Source: Natronogracilivirga saccharolytica
GTDB taxonomy: Bacteria > Bacteroidota > Rhodothermia > Balneolales > Natronogracilivirgulaceae
Length of the DNA stretch: 64,000 nt
Reading direction: 5' to 3'
NCBI RefSeq assembly: GCF_017921895.1
Contig: NZ_JAFIDN010000002.1
Location: forward strand, 1-64,000
Below the pieces are notes generated by a model. The model ran no database searches, was not told where the DNA came from, and worked only from the letters and a program-made list of their open reading frames with translations. Below are positions 49,376 through 58,716 of this stretch, one piece after another (the first letter of the stretch is position 1; the number at the start of each line of letters is the position of its first letter). Position numbers and translations under genes: made by a program.

Positions 49376-51577
49376 TTACTCTGATTTGATTACCAGTCCT
49401 GCAAGAGGCGGTATATTGATCTGAATACTGGCCGGCTGATTATGCCACTCTCCCTCGACGGCTTCAAGTTCCGCATTTCCGAAGTTGCTGCCTCCGTAAA
49501 ATTCGGAGTCACTGTTGAACAGAATACGGTATTTTCCCTCTTTGGGCACTCCGATATAATAATCGTAATGAACCTGCGGTGTGAAATTGAAAATGCATAC
49601 TACCGAGTCATAATCATTTTTGCCTTTCCGGATAAAGGCAAGTATGCCGCTGTCGGCATCTGAAAAATCGATCCATTGAAATCCGCTCCAGTCAAAATCA
49701 ATCTGATACAGCGGTTTCTGCTCCTTGTAGAGTTTGTTCAGGTCACGAATGAGGGTATGGATGCCTTTATGCCGCTCATATTCGAGCAGGTTCCAGTCTA
49801 GTGATTTTTCACTGTTCCACTCGGACCATTGCGCCAGTTCTGCGCCCATGAACAGAAGCTTTTTCCCCGGATGGCAGAACATATATGTGTACAGGAGCCT
49901 CAGATTTGCAAATTTTTGCCAGTCGTCGCCGGGCATCTTGGAAATCAGCGAACGCTTCATGTGCACCACTTCATCGTGCGACAGCGGCAGAAGGAAATTC
50001 TCCGTAAAAGCATAAATCAGGGAGAATGTAAGCTGATTGTGATGATATTTTCGGAATATCGGATCAATCGCCATGTACTTCAGCGTATCATTCATCCAGC
50101 CCATATTCCACTTGTAATCAAACCCGAGTCCGCCGATATAAGTCGGGCGGGACACCATCGGCCAGGAAGTGGACTCTTCGGCCATAGTCACAACGCCGTC
50201 GAATTCTTCGTTGACAACTTCATTGAAACGCTTCACAAAGTTGATGGCTTCAATATTTTCACGCCCTCCATACTGGTTCGGAACCCAGTCACCGTCTTCA
50301 CGGGAGTAGTCGAGATACAGCATCGATGCCACGGCATCCACCCTGAGCCCGTCTATATGGAATTTGTCGCACCAGAAAACAGCGTTGGAGATAAGGAAAT
50401 TCTGCACCTCTGTGCGGCCGAAGTTGAAAATCAGTGTCCCCCAGTCCCTGTGCTCACCCTGGCGCGGATCGACGTGCTCATACAGGGCGGTTCCGTCGAA
50501 CATGCGCAGACCGTGATCATCTTTTGCGAAGTGCGCAGGAACCCAGTCCACAATCACACCGATGTCTTCCTGATGGCACCTGTCAATGAAATACATAAGA
50601 TCTTCCGGTGGACCGAACCGGGAAGTCGCTGCATAATAGCCGGTTATCTGATAACCCCAGGAGGGGTCGTAGGGATGCTCGGCAACCGGGAGCAGCTCGA
50701 TGTGAGTGTATCCAAGTTCTTTTACGTAACTAACCAGATCATCTGCAAGCTCGCGGTATGACAGGAAGCCGGAAGGATCGAGTTCCTTTTTTTTCCAGGA
50801 TCCCAGATGCACCTCATAAATGGACATCGGGGCGTCAAACGATTTATTCCTTTTGCTCATCCACTCACTGTCGGACCACTCGTAAGTGTTGATATTCTTT
50901 ATTATGGAAGCATTACGGGGCCGCATTTCCGAGTAAAAGGCGTACGGATCAGCCTTTAGCAGCGGGACATCCTGCCCCTCAACTGCAATTTCGTATTTGT
51001 AGACATCCCCGTCCGCCAGCCCGGGAATGAAAATCTCCCATAATCCCTGCTCGTGATACTTGCGCATGGGATGCCTTCGCCCGTCCCAGTCATTGAATGA
51101 CCCAACTACGCTCACCCGTTTCGCACCCGGTGCCGTGACAACAAAACGTGTACCGGCAATACCGCCTATTTCCATCAGATGGGCGCCCATCCATTCATAG
51201 GCCCTTCTGTGCGTACCTTCTCCCCAGAGCTGCAAATCGTAATCACTCAGTGTCGGGCCAAAAGAATAGGGATCGTGGAGCGTATACTCGGCACCTTCAA
51301 ACGGAACAATTTCATAGTAGTAGTCAAAACTCTCGTTTTTACCTTCAAAAAATGCCTCAAAAACACCAGCTTCGCTGATTTTTGACATTTCATGGTAGGA
51401 TGTGCCGTTTTCATACCATATCTTTACAATTTCCGCGTTAGGTTGAACGGTGCGTATCACTATCCCCTTTTTTTTACCTTTACTGACCGAATGAGGCCCG
51501 AGAATGGAAAACGGATCGGAATGATCAGCCCGCTCAAGAGCTTGTATCTGAGCTTGGTCTAACAATTTCTTTGTCAC
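49376..51577 (-). CDS. glgB: 1,4-alpha-glucan branching enzyme
   Basis: Introduces alpha-1,6 branches into glycogen. 733 residues: two N-terminal beta domains (N1 near residues 15-115, CBM48 near 125-225 with VVGSFNDWDGRRHPM) and a GH13 catalytic barrel with GLRVDAVASMLYLDY (nucleophile Asp), TMAEESTSWP (acid/base Glu) and LPLSHDEVVH. It is the first gene of glgB-malQ and probably of the downstream GlgA-like group. Divergent from the LolC/E-like gene across 154 bases. Confidence 0.95.
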   Translation of the reverse strand: MTKKLLDQAQIQALERADHSDPFSILGPHSVSKGKKKGIVIRTVQPNAEIVKIWYENGTSYHEMSKISEAGVFEAFFEGKNESFDYYYEIVPFEGAEYTLHDPYSFGPTLSDYDLQLWGEGTHRRAYEWMGAHLMEIGGIAGTRFVVTAPGAKRVSVVGSFNDWDGRRHPMRKYHEQGLWEIFIPGLADGDVYKYEIAVEGQDVPLLKADPYAFYSEMRPRNASIIKNINTYEWSDSEWMSKRNKSFDAPMSIYEVHLGSWKKKELDPSGFLSYRELADDLVSYVKELGYTHIELLPVAEHPYDPSWGYQITGYYAATSRFGPPEDLMYFIDRCHQEDIGVIVDWVPAHFAKDDHGLRMFDGTALYEHVDPRQGEHRDWGTLIFNFGRTEVQNFLISNAVFWCDKFHIDGLRVDAVASMLYLDYSREDGDWVPNQYGGRENIEAINFVKRFNEVVNEEFDGVVTMAEESTSWPMVSRPTYIGGLGFDYKWNMGWMNDTLKYMAIDPIFRKYHHNQLTFSLIYAFTENFLLPLSHDEVVHMKRSLISKMPGDDWQKFANLRLLYTYMFCHPGKKLLFMGAELAQWSEWNSEKSLDWNLLEYERHKGIHTLIRDLNKLYKEQKPLYQIDFDWSGFQWIDFSDADSGILAFIRKGKNDYDSVVCIFNFTPQVHYDYYIGVPKEGKYRILFNSDSEFYGGSNFGNAELEAVEGEWHNQPASIQINIPPLAGLVIKSE

Positions 51578-51731
51578 AGGCGAATATTTATTAGAGGATA
51601 GTTTTCAAATTCCGGGGTAAAATACAAAGAATTACCTAAAAATAACTCACCCCTTTTACAATGCTTGATTTGTATCCGGTGCAGAAAGTAAACGCAATTT
51701 TTTTTGAATTTCAACAGATGATTGGAACAGT

Positions 51732-52964
51732 TTGAATGCTTCACGACTCATAGCTCGCCGGTATCTCTTTTCGAGAAAACATATCACTCTGATCAGCACC
51801 CTGACCATGATCAGCATTGCCGGAGTGACTGTCGGCACCGCACTTCTGATTGTGGTACTGTCAGTTTTCAACGGTTTTTTTGACATAATCAAAGGCATGC
51901 TGCTGTCGAGTGATCCGGACCTTCGCATCGAGTCGGCCGAGGGGCGGGCCTTTACTGATACCGGAGAACTTGATTCCGCCCTTGCTGATATACCGGAAAT
52001 ATCTGTCCGCTCTCCCTATATCCAGGGGAAGGCGCTCGTGGCTCACAGAGGCAGCAGAGACCAGGTGGTCACAGTAAAGGGCATTGACCCGGAACGATTT
52101 GCTCAATATGCCGACCTGGATGCACTGCTTACGGCAGGAGGACTCGACCTGGAAGTACGTGACCAAAAGCCAGGGATCCTGATCTCCGATCCCCTTGCCC
52201 GAAGTCTCAGGCTTAACACCGGGGATGAGTTGTCCCTTTTGAGCGCCTCCGGAATGCAGCGGGCCCTGACACAGTTTACAGGACCGAGAATCAGCCGGTT
52301 TGAAGTCAGGGGTATCTACAGCCTGCAGCAGGTCATAGAAGACCCGGTCATATATATTGATATCCAGGCGGCTCAGCGGCTCTTTGACCTTAGAAATCAG
52401 ATATCCGGTGTTGATATCAGCCTGCACAATCACGAGAAAGCCGAGGCAGTCAAGGCAAAACTGCAAAAACAGCTTGGTGATCAATATAATGTAATGACGT
52501 GGTATGACCTGCAGCGTCCGCTGTATGATGTGATGAACCTCGAAAAGTGGGGAGCTTATTTTATTCTGATGATCATCGTACTTGTTGCTGTTCTGAACAT
52601 CGTCGGATCACTTACCATGATCGTCATCCAGAAGCAGCGGGATATCGGACTGCTGCGTTCTATCGGATTCCGGAAAAATGACATCAAGAAAATTTTTCTG
52701 CGCCAGGGCCTTTATATCGGGCTGATCGGATGCCTGATCGGAGGAGGACTTGGACTGCTGCTTGCATTCCTGCAGGACAGGTATGAAATGGTCAAGCTTG
52801 CCGGGGCGGAATCATTTATTATTTCAGCCTATCCGGTTCAGATTCTCTGGCCCGATGTCGTTTTTGTCCTCGGCGGAAGCTTGCTGCTGTGCATCGCAGC
52901 GAGCTGGTACCCGGCCGTCAGGGCCGCATCCATTCAGCCTGCAGATGCTGTCCGGAATGAGTAG
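51732..52964 (+). CDS. LolC/LolE-type lipoprotein-releasing ABC transporter permease
   Basis: 410 residues, inner membrane. The N-terminus RLIARRYLFSRKHITLISTLTMISI is typical of LolC/E, followed by a first membrane helix, a periplasmic MacB-like domain (about 48-260) and three C-terminal helices of the FtsX domain with IQKQRDIGLLRSIGFRKNDI. The start is TTG at 51732: a stop codon lies in frame 24 bases upstream and no ATG is available before the conserved N-terminus. No LolD ATPase gene is adjacent. Confidence 0.85.
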   Translation: MNASRLIARRYLFSRKHITLISTLTMISIAGVTVGTALLIVVLSVFNGFFDIIKGMLLSSDPDLRIESAEGRAFTDTGELDSALADIPEISVRSPYIQGKALVAHRGSRDQVVTVKGIDPERFAQYADLDALLTAGGLDLEVRDQKPGILISDPLARSLRLNTGDELSLLSASGMQRALTQFTGPRISRFEVRGIYSLQQVIEDPVIYIDIQAAQRLFDLRNQISGVDISLHNHEKAEAVKAKLQKQLGDQYNVMTWYDLQRPLYDVMNLEKWGAYFILMIIVLVAVLNIVGSLTMIVIQKQRDIGLLRSIGFRKNDIKKIFLRQGLYIGLIGCLIGGGLGLLLAFLQDRYEMVKLAGAESFIISAYPVQILWPDVVFVLGGSLLLCIAASWYPAVRAASIQPADAVRNE

Positions 52965-52997
52965 GTTCACCAGTGCAGTGTTCCCGGCTCACATGAT

Positions 52998-54677
52998 TTA
53001 CTCTGAATAGCTGTCAGGCAGGTCATTTTCATAAAGTACCACATCACCGGCTTTCAGTTTCTGCTGCAGCTTGCTGTTGGCCTCATTCAGGCTGCTGACC
53101 ACCGTGATGTTCCCTTCAGGGTACCCGCCCAGGGTCAATCCTTCAAAAACGGGCCGGGTCTGATTCTGTCCTACAAGAAAAACATGGTCCGGCGGATGTT
53201 TTGCCATCCATTTCCCGAATTCCCGGTTTTCCTCATCCTGGCGGTCTCCCAGCTCAATCATGCCTGGTGTAATGACATATTTTTTCCCGGCCCGGAATGA
53301 GCTGAGCACCGAAACAGCGTTGCGGGCGCCCACCGGATTGGAGTTGAATGCATCATCTATGACAAGCACGCCATTTCTCTTCTTCAATTCAAGGCGATGC
53401 TCTACCGGCGCCGCCTTGCTCAAGCCTATGCGCACTGTAGCAGGCCTGAGCCCGGCTATGAGTCCGGCTGCTGCGGCATGCAGCGCATTCATCACACTGT
53501 GCTCCCCCAGCAATGACATGGATATACGCTCCTGCAAACCCGTCCTGAGCGATGAGTCGTGCACTCCTTTGTCACTTACAACTTGCATTTCAAACGTACA
53601 TCCGTTTTCATCATAGGTGATGTCGCGGGCTCGGATGTGATTGTGATCCGGTGACAGCCCGGTAAAAATCACCTCTACATCAGAGCGCATACCCGCCATA
53701 TTCCTGACTTTCTGATCATCTCCGTTCAGAATGGCCGTCCCCCCTGATTTGAGATGCCTGATCAGGGCTGACTTGGTCTGAGCTATGGCTTCAACAGAAC
53801 CGAAACTTTCCAGATGGGATACTCCGATGTTGGTAATCACCGCAACATCCGGCTGTGCTATTTTACAGAGCTCATCAATATTTCCTTCATACCGGGCCCC
53901 CATCTCAAGAACAAGTATCTGATGAGAGGCCTGAAGATCATTGTTGATTACCTTGCATATCCCCATCGGGGTATTGTAACTGCCCGGTGTTGTACAGACA
54001 TTGTAGCGCTCCTTGAGAACAGCGTCGATCAGAAACTTTGTGCTCGTTTTCCCGTAGCTGCCGGTGATGGCGATCACCTTAAGACCGGGCATGTTTTGTA
54101 TCTTTGTTGCTGCTTTTTTCTTGAATCGATTCTGAAAAAACAACTCCAGCGGATATAAGACCGTGGCTCCAAGCACAAGCAGGTAGGGAAGCAGCAGACT
54201 TGCCAGAACCCAGGTGAATATAAGAGAATAGGCATCCGGATAGAGACTGCCCCTGTAAAAGGCAAATGACGTCCCTATGAGAGGGATCCATACGGAAAAA
54301 AATGAAAAAACAGCTGTAAGACGCAGCATTCTGGCGGTATAAACCAGCGGTTTTTTGGCAGCAGAAATATCATACTGAGATATGCTTCCGAACCAGAAAA
54401 CGGAGAAAATCAGCAGCACAACAGTAACCGCGGTGGATGTCAGCCAGTCCTCAAGGTAGGCAACACCAATCAGTGCTACCAGTATCAGCGCCAGATGAGG
54501 TACCGGAAACAGAATGGTATTCCAGTGACGAAAAAGCCACCTGCTGAACTCATTGATTTTATAACCGTTTTGCTGAAATATGTGAAGGAGGTATTGTCCT
54601 CTGTAAATAGCATTCCGAAGCATTACAAAGATGACAACCCAGCAAAAAAGCTCTATAGCCGTGTAATACCAGATCAA
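52998..54677 (-). CDS. MurF-like Mur ligase with a multi-pass membrane N-terminus
   Basis: 559 residues. Residues 1-180 contain about six hydrophobic segments, where normal MurF has a soluble substrate domain. A complete Mur ligase follows: P-loop ITGSYGKTSTK at 204-214, ITNIGVSHLESFGS, a carbamoyl-lysine region TKSALIRHL, ILNGDD, HSVMNALHAAAAG and a C-terminal DDAFNSNPVGARNAV. Probably acts at the inner face of the membrane on a cell-wall or related amino-acid ligation; the substrate is unknown. The start must be TTG at 54677 (in-frame stop 12 bases upstream) unless an internal methionine at residue 19 is used, which would cut the first helix. Confidence 0.8.
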   Translation of the reverse strand: MIWYYTAIELFCWVVIFVMLRNAIYRGQYLLHIFQQNGYKINEFSRWLFRHWNTILFPVPHLALILVALIGVAYLEDWLTSTAVTVVLLIFSVFWFGSISQYDISAAKKPLVYTARMLRLTAVFSFFSVWIPLIGTSFAFYRGSLYPDAYSLIFTWVLASLLLPYLLVLGATVLYPLELFFQNRFKKKAATKIQNMPGLKVIAITGSYGKTSTKFLIDAVLKERYNVCTTPGSYNTPMGICKVINNDLQASHQILVLEMGARYEGNIDELCKIAQPDVAVITNIGVSHLESFGSVEAIAQTKSALIRHLKSGGTAILNGDDQKVRNMAGMRSDVEVIFTGLSPDHNHIRARDITYDENGCTFEMQVVSDKGVHDSSLRTGLQERISMSLLGEHSVMNALHAAAAGLIAGLRPATVRIGLSKAAPVEHRLELKKRNGVLVIDDAFNSNPVGARNAVSVLSSFRAGKKYVITPGMIELGDRQDEENREFGKWMAKHPPDHVFLVGQNQTRPVFEGLTLGGYPEGNITVVSSLNEANSKLQQKLKAGDVVLYENDLPDSYSE

Positions 54678-54766
54678 AATCGGGACTTATTTGAGTTACA
54701 TTTAATTGCATGATATTTTAATGCGCGTAATATACCAAAGTCTGATATCTTGTCAGTCGTTTCTTT
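54678..54766. other. 5' flank of the MurF-like gene, no recognised feature
   Basis: About 90 A/T-rich bases between the TTG start of the MurF-like gene and the first traces of the structured repeat. The promoter for the MurF-like gene should be here or within the repeat, but I see no convincing boxes. Confidence 0.3.
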
Positions 54767-54807
54767 ACGGCATGACTTCTGATGTCAAAAATCGAACATT
54801 TTAACGC
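54767..54807 (+). repeat. Structured repeat, truncated copy (second locus)
   Basis: Only the 3' part is recognisable: ACGGCATGAC, then CTGATGTCAAAAATCGAACATTTTAACGC directly before the ATGAAAT of the next copy. It matches the 3' arm and tail of the intact copies. Confidence 0.4.
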
Positions 54808-54926
54808 ATGAAATACCCATGACAGAGCATAAACTCTGACAAACAGGCGTATGATTGAAACTGTCAGGGTATTTCACTTCGTGAACTTCGGTTCATCTGT
54901 CATTATAATTCGAAAATTTTAAACAC
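54808..54926 (+). repeat. Structured repeat, variant copy 3 (119 bp)
   Basis: Begins ATGAAATACCCATGACAGAG. Outer stem: GAAATACCCATGACAG (54810-54825) with CTGTCAGGGTATTTC (54861-54875), perfect apart from one bulged A. Inner hairpin CAGAG (54823-54827) with CTCTG (54834-54838), loop of six. Core ACAAACAGGCGTATGATTGAAA unchanged. The stems differ from the other copies on both sides in a matching way. About 18 extra bases follow the 3' arm; the tail ends AATTTTAAACAC. Confidence 0.8.
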
Positions 54927-55027
54927 ATGAAATGTCCATGACCGGGCTGGCGCCCGGACAAACAGGCGTATGATTAAATACGGTCATGGCATTACATCTG
55001 ACCATATGAATCAAAAATTTTAAACAG
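54927..55027 (+). repeat. Structured repeat, copy 4 (101 bp), ends at a start codon
   Basis: Begins ATGAAATGTCCATGACCGG. Outer stem: AATGTCCATGACCG (54931-54944) with CGGTCATGGCATT (54981-54993), one bulge. Inner hairpin CCGGGC (54942-54947) with GCCCGG (54952-54957), loop TGGC. Core ACAAACAGGCGTATGATTAA from 54958. The tail AAAAATTTTAAACAG ends directly at the ATG of the nucleotidyltransferase gene at 55028. Confidence 0.8.
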
Positions 55028-56068
55028 ATGAAGCTCATTATTCCGATGGCAGGCCGGGGAACCCGGCTTCGTCCCCACTCGCTGTTAACACCCAAGCCGC
55101 TCCTGCCTGTTGCCGGACCCACACTCATTGAGCGCATCATCCGGATGTTCGGAAAAACCATCAACCGGCCCATTACAGAAATTGCTTTCATCCTCGGAGA
55201 TTTCGGGGATGAAGTTGAGGAGCAGCTCGCTGTCATGACCCGAAAATTCGGCGCTGAACCGGCTTTTTATCATCAGAAGGAAGCGTTGGGCACGGCTCAT
55301 GCTATTTACTGTGCTGCTCCTTCCCTTGACGGTGAAGTTATCATTGCCTTTGCAGACACCCTTTTTGAGCTGAGCGGACAGGTTGATCTCGACAATGCCG
55401 ACAGCATCATCTGGCTGAAGAAAGTCCGGGACCCTTCGCAATACGGCGTAGCCGTGCGCAACGGTAACCGTATCACAAGGTTTGTCGAGAAACCACAAAC
55501 CCCCGTATCTGATCTGGCCATCATAGGTGTCTATTATTTCAAGGAGGGAGAGCGCCTCAAAGAGGAGCTGAAACATCTGCTTGATAACGACATCCGGGGG
55601 CACAAGAATGAATTTGACCTGACGGATGCCATCGACAGTCTTTTGCAGAAGAAGGCTGTTTTCAGATCTGCTGATGTGAAGGAATGGCTTGATTTTGGTA
55701 CACTGGATGCCTGGTTGTCTTCTACCGCTGCTGTAATGGATCGCTTCGATCCCGCAAAAAAAACGGAACGTACATTCCCGGATACACGCATTATACAGCC
55801 TTGTTTCATTGGTGACAATGTCAGCATCTCCGGAAGCACCATAGGTCCGTATGCTACAATCGGGGAAGGCTGCACCATTACCGACAGCACCATAAGCAAC
55901 AGCATAATTCGGGAGAATGCCGTCGTGGAGAATTGTACGCTCGATAAATCCACAGTGGGTGCCTCAACACAGCTGCACTCCTGCAATCAACAGCTTCATG
56001 TCGGTGACTTCTCTGTTATCAAGCCTCCGGAAAAATCTTCCGGAAAAAAGCAGCCCGCAAAAAAATAG
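55028..56068 (+). CDS. Sugar-phosphate nucleotidyltransferase with left-handed beta-helix tail
   Basis: 346 residues. The nucleotidyltransferase domain opens with LIIPMAGRGTRLRPHS (7-16 pyrophosphorylase loop) and TPKPLLPVAG (K23); it also has HQKEALGTAHAI, AFADTLFE and VKEWLDFGTLDAWL. From about residue 255 hexapeptide repeats follow (CFIGDNVSISGSTIGPYATIGEGCTI). The pattern fits glucose-1-phosphate thymidylyl- or uridylyltransferase-like enzymes for cell-surface sugars; the nucleotide cannot be told. The C-terminus is Lys/Pro-rich. Its ATG is the last base-exact boundary of the structured repeat. Confidence 0.85.
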   Translation: MKLIIPMAGRGTRLRPHSLLTPKPLLPVAGPTLIERIIRMFGKTINRPITEIAFILGDFGDEVEEQLAVMTRKFGAEPAFYHQKEALGTAHAIYCAAPSLDGEVIIAFADTLFELSGQVDLDNADSIIWLKKVRDPSQYGVAVRNGNRITRFVEKPQTPVSDLAIIGVYYFKEGERLKEELKHLLDNDIRGHKNEFDLTDAIDSLLQKKAVFRSADVKEWLDFGTLDAWLSSTAAVMDRFDPAKKTERTFPDTRIIQPCFIGDNVSISGSTIGPYATIGEGCTITDSTISNSIIRENAVVENCTLDKSTVGASTQLHSCNQQLHVGDFSVIKPPEKSSGKKQPAKK

Positions 56069-56119
56069 CCGGATAAATCAACAGAGTACGGGCAAGGTCA
56101 TTCCCGGATCCGCAACCGT

Positions 56120-57049
56120 TCAGCTGTCACGGTTATCCGAATAATTGTCTCTGAGTTTTTTATGATGGGCGACGTCTGCACCTTCAGGCTCCAGATGAAT
56201 GGTAACAATGACATTTTCTTCATCCAGCGCATCCATTACTTTCCGCTCCAGTATGGTTGCCTGACGGTGGGCATCTTCCAGGTCTATCCCCTTTCTGAAC
56301 AGCAAATGAAAATCAACCCAATAAGTATTCCCCGTGCTGCGGTGCCGGAGATCATGCCACCCGGTAATATCGCGCCCGGACTCGGCAGCCAGCACATTCC
56401 TGATTTTTCTGTCAGTATCCTCATCCGTTTTATCCATCAAACCTTTGATGGCGTACCCCACCAGTTTGTATCCCTCAATGGATATATATGCGGCAATGGC
56501 CATGGCCACAACCGCATCCAGAAACATAAGGCCGGTTGTGGAAATCAGAAAAAGCGTAATCAACACACCGGCACTTGTATAAACATCCGTCAGCGTATGT
56601 TTGCCGTTCCCGATCAGGATCATGTTGTTTTCCTTTTTCCCCGTACGAACCAGCCAGATACCAAGTACCAGGTTGATAAGGGCGGAAAGAAAAATGATGC
56701 CGGCACCGGTCTGAATGTGAAAGACTTCAACTCCTGTGATCAGACTTTTGACGGACTGATAGCAAATGGTCAGCGCCGCGATGAGGATGAGCATCCCTTC
56801 GGCTCCGACTGAAAAAAATGAGATCCTGTCATGACCGTACCGGTGATCCTCATCCGGGGGTTTTTGACTCAAATGAATCCCGAATGCTGAAAAACCTACT
56901 GCAAAAACATGAACGAAACTTTCAGCGGCATCAGACAGCACACTATTGGCACCGGTAATCACAAATGCGGTAAATTTTATTCCGAATACCACAACCGATA
57001 CAACCAGGCTGATGTGAATCGCTCTTTTGCTTCTGTTATTGCCGGACAT
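56120..57049 (-). CDS. Cation diffusion facilitator (CDF) metal transporter
   Basis: 309 residues from the ATG at 57049, which has AAAGGGTGA just upstream; a GTG two codons earlier (57055) is possible. About six membrane helices in the first 200 residues with the metal-site pattern LSDAAESFVH in helix 2, HRYGHDRISFF in the loop and FLDAVVAMAIA in helix 5; a cytoplasmic domain with HDLRHRSTGNTYWVDFHL follows. Probably exports zinc, iron or manganese by proton exchange; the metal is not predictable. Confidence 0.9.
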   Translation of the reverse strand: MSGNNRSKRAIHISLVVSVVVFGIKFTAFVITGANSVLSDAAESFVHVFAVGFSAFGIHLSQKPPDEDHRYGHDRISFFSVGAEGMLILIAALTICYQSVKSLITGVEVFHIQTGAGIIFLSALINLVLGIWLVRTGKKENNMILIGNGKHTLTDVYTSAGVLITLFLISTTGLMFLDAVVAMAIAAYISIEGYKLVGYAIKGLMDKTDEDTDRKIRNVLAAESGRDITGWHDLRHRSTGNTYWVDFHLLFRKGIDLEDAHRQATILERKVMDALDEENVIVTIHLEPEGADVAHHKKLRDNYSDNRDS

Positions 57050-57270
57050 GCTCACCCTTTCTGGCCAGGTTTAATCGTCGCCTTGAGACAAGGATGCCTC
57101 TTTTTGGTTAAAGTTTCAGGGGTGAAATTTTTCCTGATTGCAGAAACTGCGACAAGACAACACCTGAAACTGAAATGATCGTTATCTTTAGTAAGTGAAC
57201 TGCATAAGATATCGTCTGTTTACCGGTTCAATAATAGTACTTTTTTTTTACAAGCAGAACCTGTTTCAAT

Positions 57271-58710
57271 TTGGAAAATCTCAACCCGTCATATAAAAAA
57301 CTGTTTCAGTCCATATCCGATGCTGTTGCAGCCATCGATCAGCGCGTTTATGTCATCGGTGGTTTTGTCCGTGACTACTATCTTGACCGGCTCTCCGGTG
57401 GCAGCGCCTATGATATCGACCTGGTGACTGTCGGATCGGGTATCGAAGCGGCTGATGCTGTCGCAAAAAAACTCGGAACCACGAATGTGGCCACCTACAG
57501 GCGTTTTGGAACAGCGCGCGTCACCTGGAATGGTTTTGTTCTGGAGTTTGTGGGAGCCCGTAAAGAAAGTTATCGCCACGATTCACGCAAACCGGCCGTG
57601 GAAGACGGCACGCTTGAAGATGACCAGTACCGGCGCGACTTTACCATCAATGCACTGTCCTGGTCCCTGAACCCCGATGACTACGGCAAACTTAATGATC
57701 CCTTTGACGGACTTGGGGACCTGAAAAAACGCCTGCTCCGCACGCCGGTTGATCCGGACCGCACTTTTTCCGACGATCCGCTGCGCATGCTGCGGGCCAT
57801 CCGGTTTGCCTCGCAGCTCCATTTCAACATCGAACCGGATACGAGAAAGGGCATCGAACGCTCGGCCCATCGCATCGGAATCATTTCCAAAGAACGGATC
57901 ATTGATGAGCTGAACAAAGTCGTCATGTCCGACCAGCCTTCCGCAGGTTTCCGTCTGTTGTTTGAAACCGGGCTGCTCGATGAGTTTTTCCCGGAACTCT
58001 CCAACCTGCATGGCGTGGAAGAGGCACACGGCCTTCGCCATAAAGACAATCTCTGGCACACCCTGAAGGTGCTCGACAATGTTGCAATGGTATCTGACAA
58101 TCTCTGGCTTCGATGGGCAGCCATACTGCATGACATTGCCAAGCCGGCAACCAAACGGTTTGACACCCGGCAGGGATGGACATTTCACGGTCATGATGCC
58201 CTTGGCGCTCAAATGGTGCCCCGGATTTTCCGTAAACTCGGACTGCCCATGGATGACCGTATGCGCTATGTTAAAAAACTCGTCAGACTGCATCTCCGCC
58301 CTATTGCCCTGGTTGATGAGATCGTTACCGACAGTGCCGTCAGAAGGCTGATATTTGAGGCCGGTGATGCCATAGACGACCTGATGATGTTATGCCGGGC
58401 GGATATTACCAGCAAAAATGACCGGAAAATCCGGCAGTTTCTTAAAAACTTCGACCATGTTGAACAGCGAATTGCCGAAGTTGAGGAAAAAGACCGGATG
58501 CGGAACTGGAAGCCGCCTGTGGATGGCAATGAAATCATGGAAATCTGCGATATCCCCCCGGGACCTCTGATCGGAGAAATCAAATCAGACATTGAAGAAG
58601 CCATTCTCAACGGTGACATTCCCAATGACCGCGAAGCCGCACTAAAATATTTGCATTCCATCAAGGATCATTATCTTGAGGGGCACTCTTCCAAAGAAAC
58701 CAAATCCTAA
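57271..58710 (+). CDS. CCA-adding enzyme/poly(A) polymerase family protein with HD domain
   Basis: 479 residues. Class II nucleotidyltransferase head: GGFVRD at 30-35 and the catalytic DID at 48-50, then RRDFTINALS and the DPLRMLRAIRFASQL block. An HD phosphohydrolase domain follows (HGLRHKDNLWHTLKV, ILHDIAKPATK with H287-D288). In bacteria with one such gene it repairs or adds the tRNA 3' CCA. The start is TTG at 57271; no ATG occurs before the conserved head. ispE starts six bases after its stop. Confidence 0.9.
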   Translation: MENLNPSYKKLFQSISDAVAAIDQRVYVIGGFVRDYYLDRLSGGSAYDIDLVTVGSGIEAADAVAKKLGTTNVATYRRFGTARVTWNGFVLEFVGARKESYRHDSRKPAVEDGTLEDDQYRRDFTINALSWSLNPDDYGKLNDPFDGLGDLKKRLLRTPVDPDRTFSDDPLRMLRAIRFASQLHFNIEPDTRKGIERSAHRIGIISKERIIDELNKVVMSDQPSAGFRLLFETGLLDEFFPELSNLHGVEEAHGLRHKDNLWHTLKVLDNVAMVSDNLWLRWAAILHDIAKPATKRFDTRQGWTFHGHDALGAQMVPRIFRKLGLPMDDRMRYVKKLVRLHLRPIALVDEIVTDSAVRRLIFEAGDAIDDLMMLCRADITSKNDRKIRQFLKNFDHVEQRIAEVEEKDRMRNWKPPVDGNEIMEICDIPPGPLIGEIKSDIEEAILNGDIPNDREAALKYLHSIKDHYLEGHSSKETKS

Positions 58711-58716
58711 ATCAGC

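Noticed and set aside
49829-50761. 310-codon frame antisense to glgB
   Set aside because: Complete overlap with a certain gene, low-quality composition and no independent start signal; a shadow frame.
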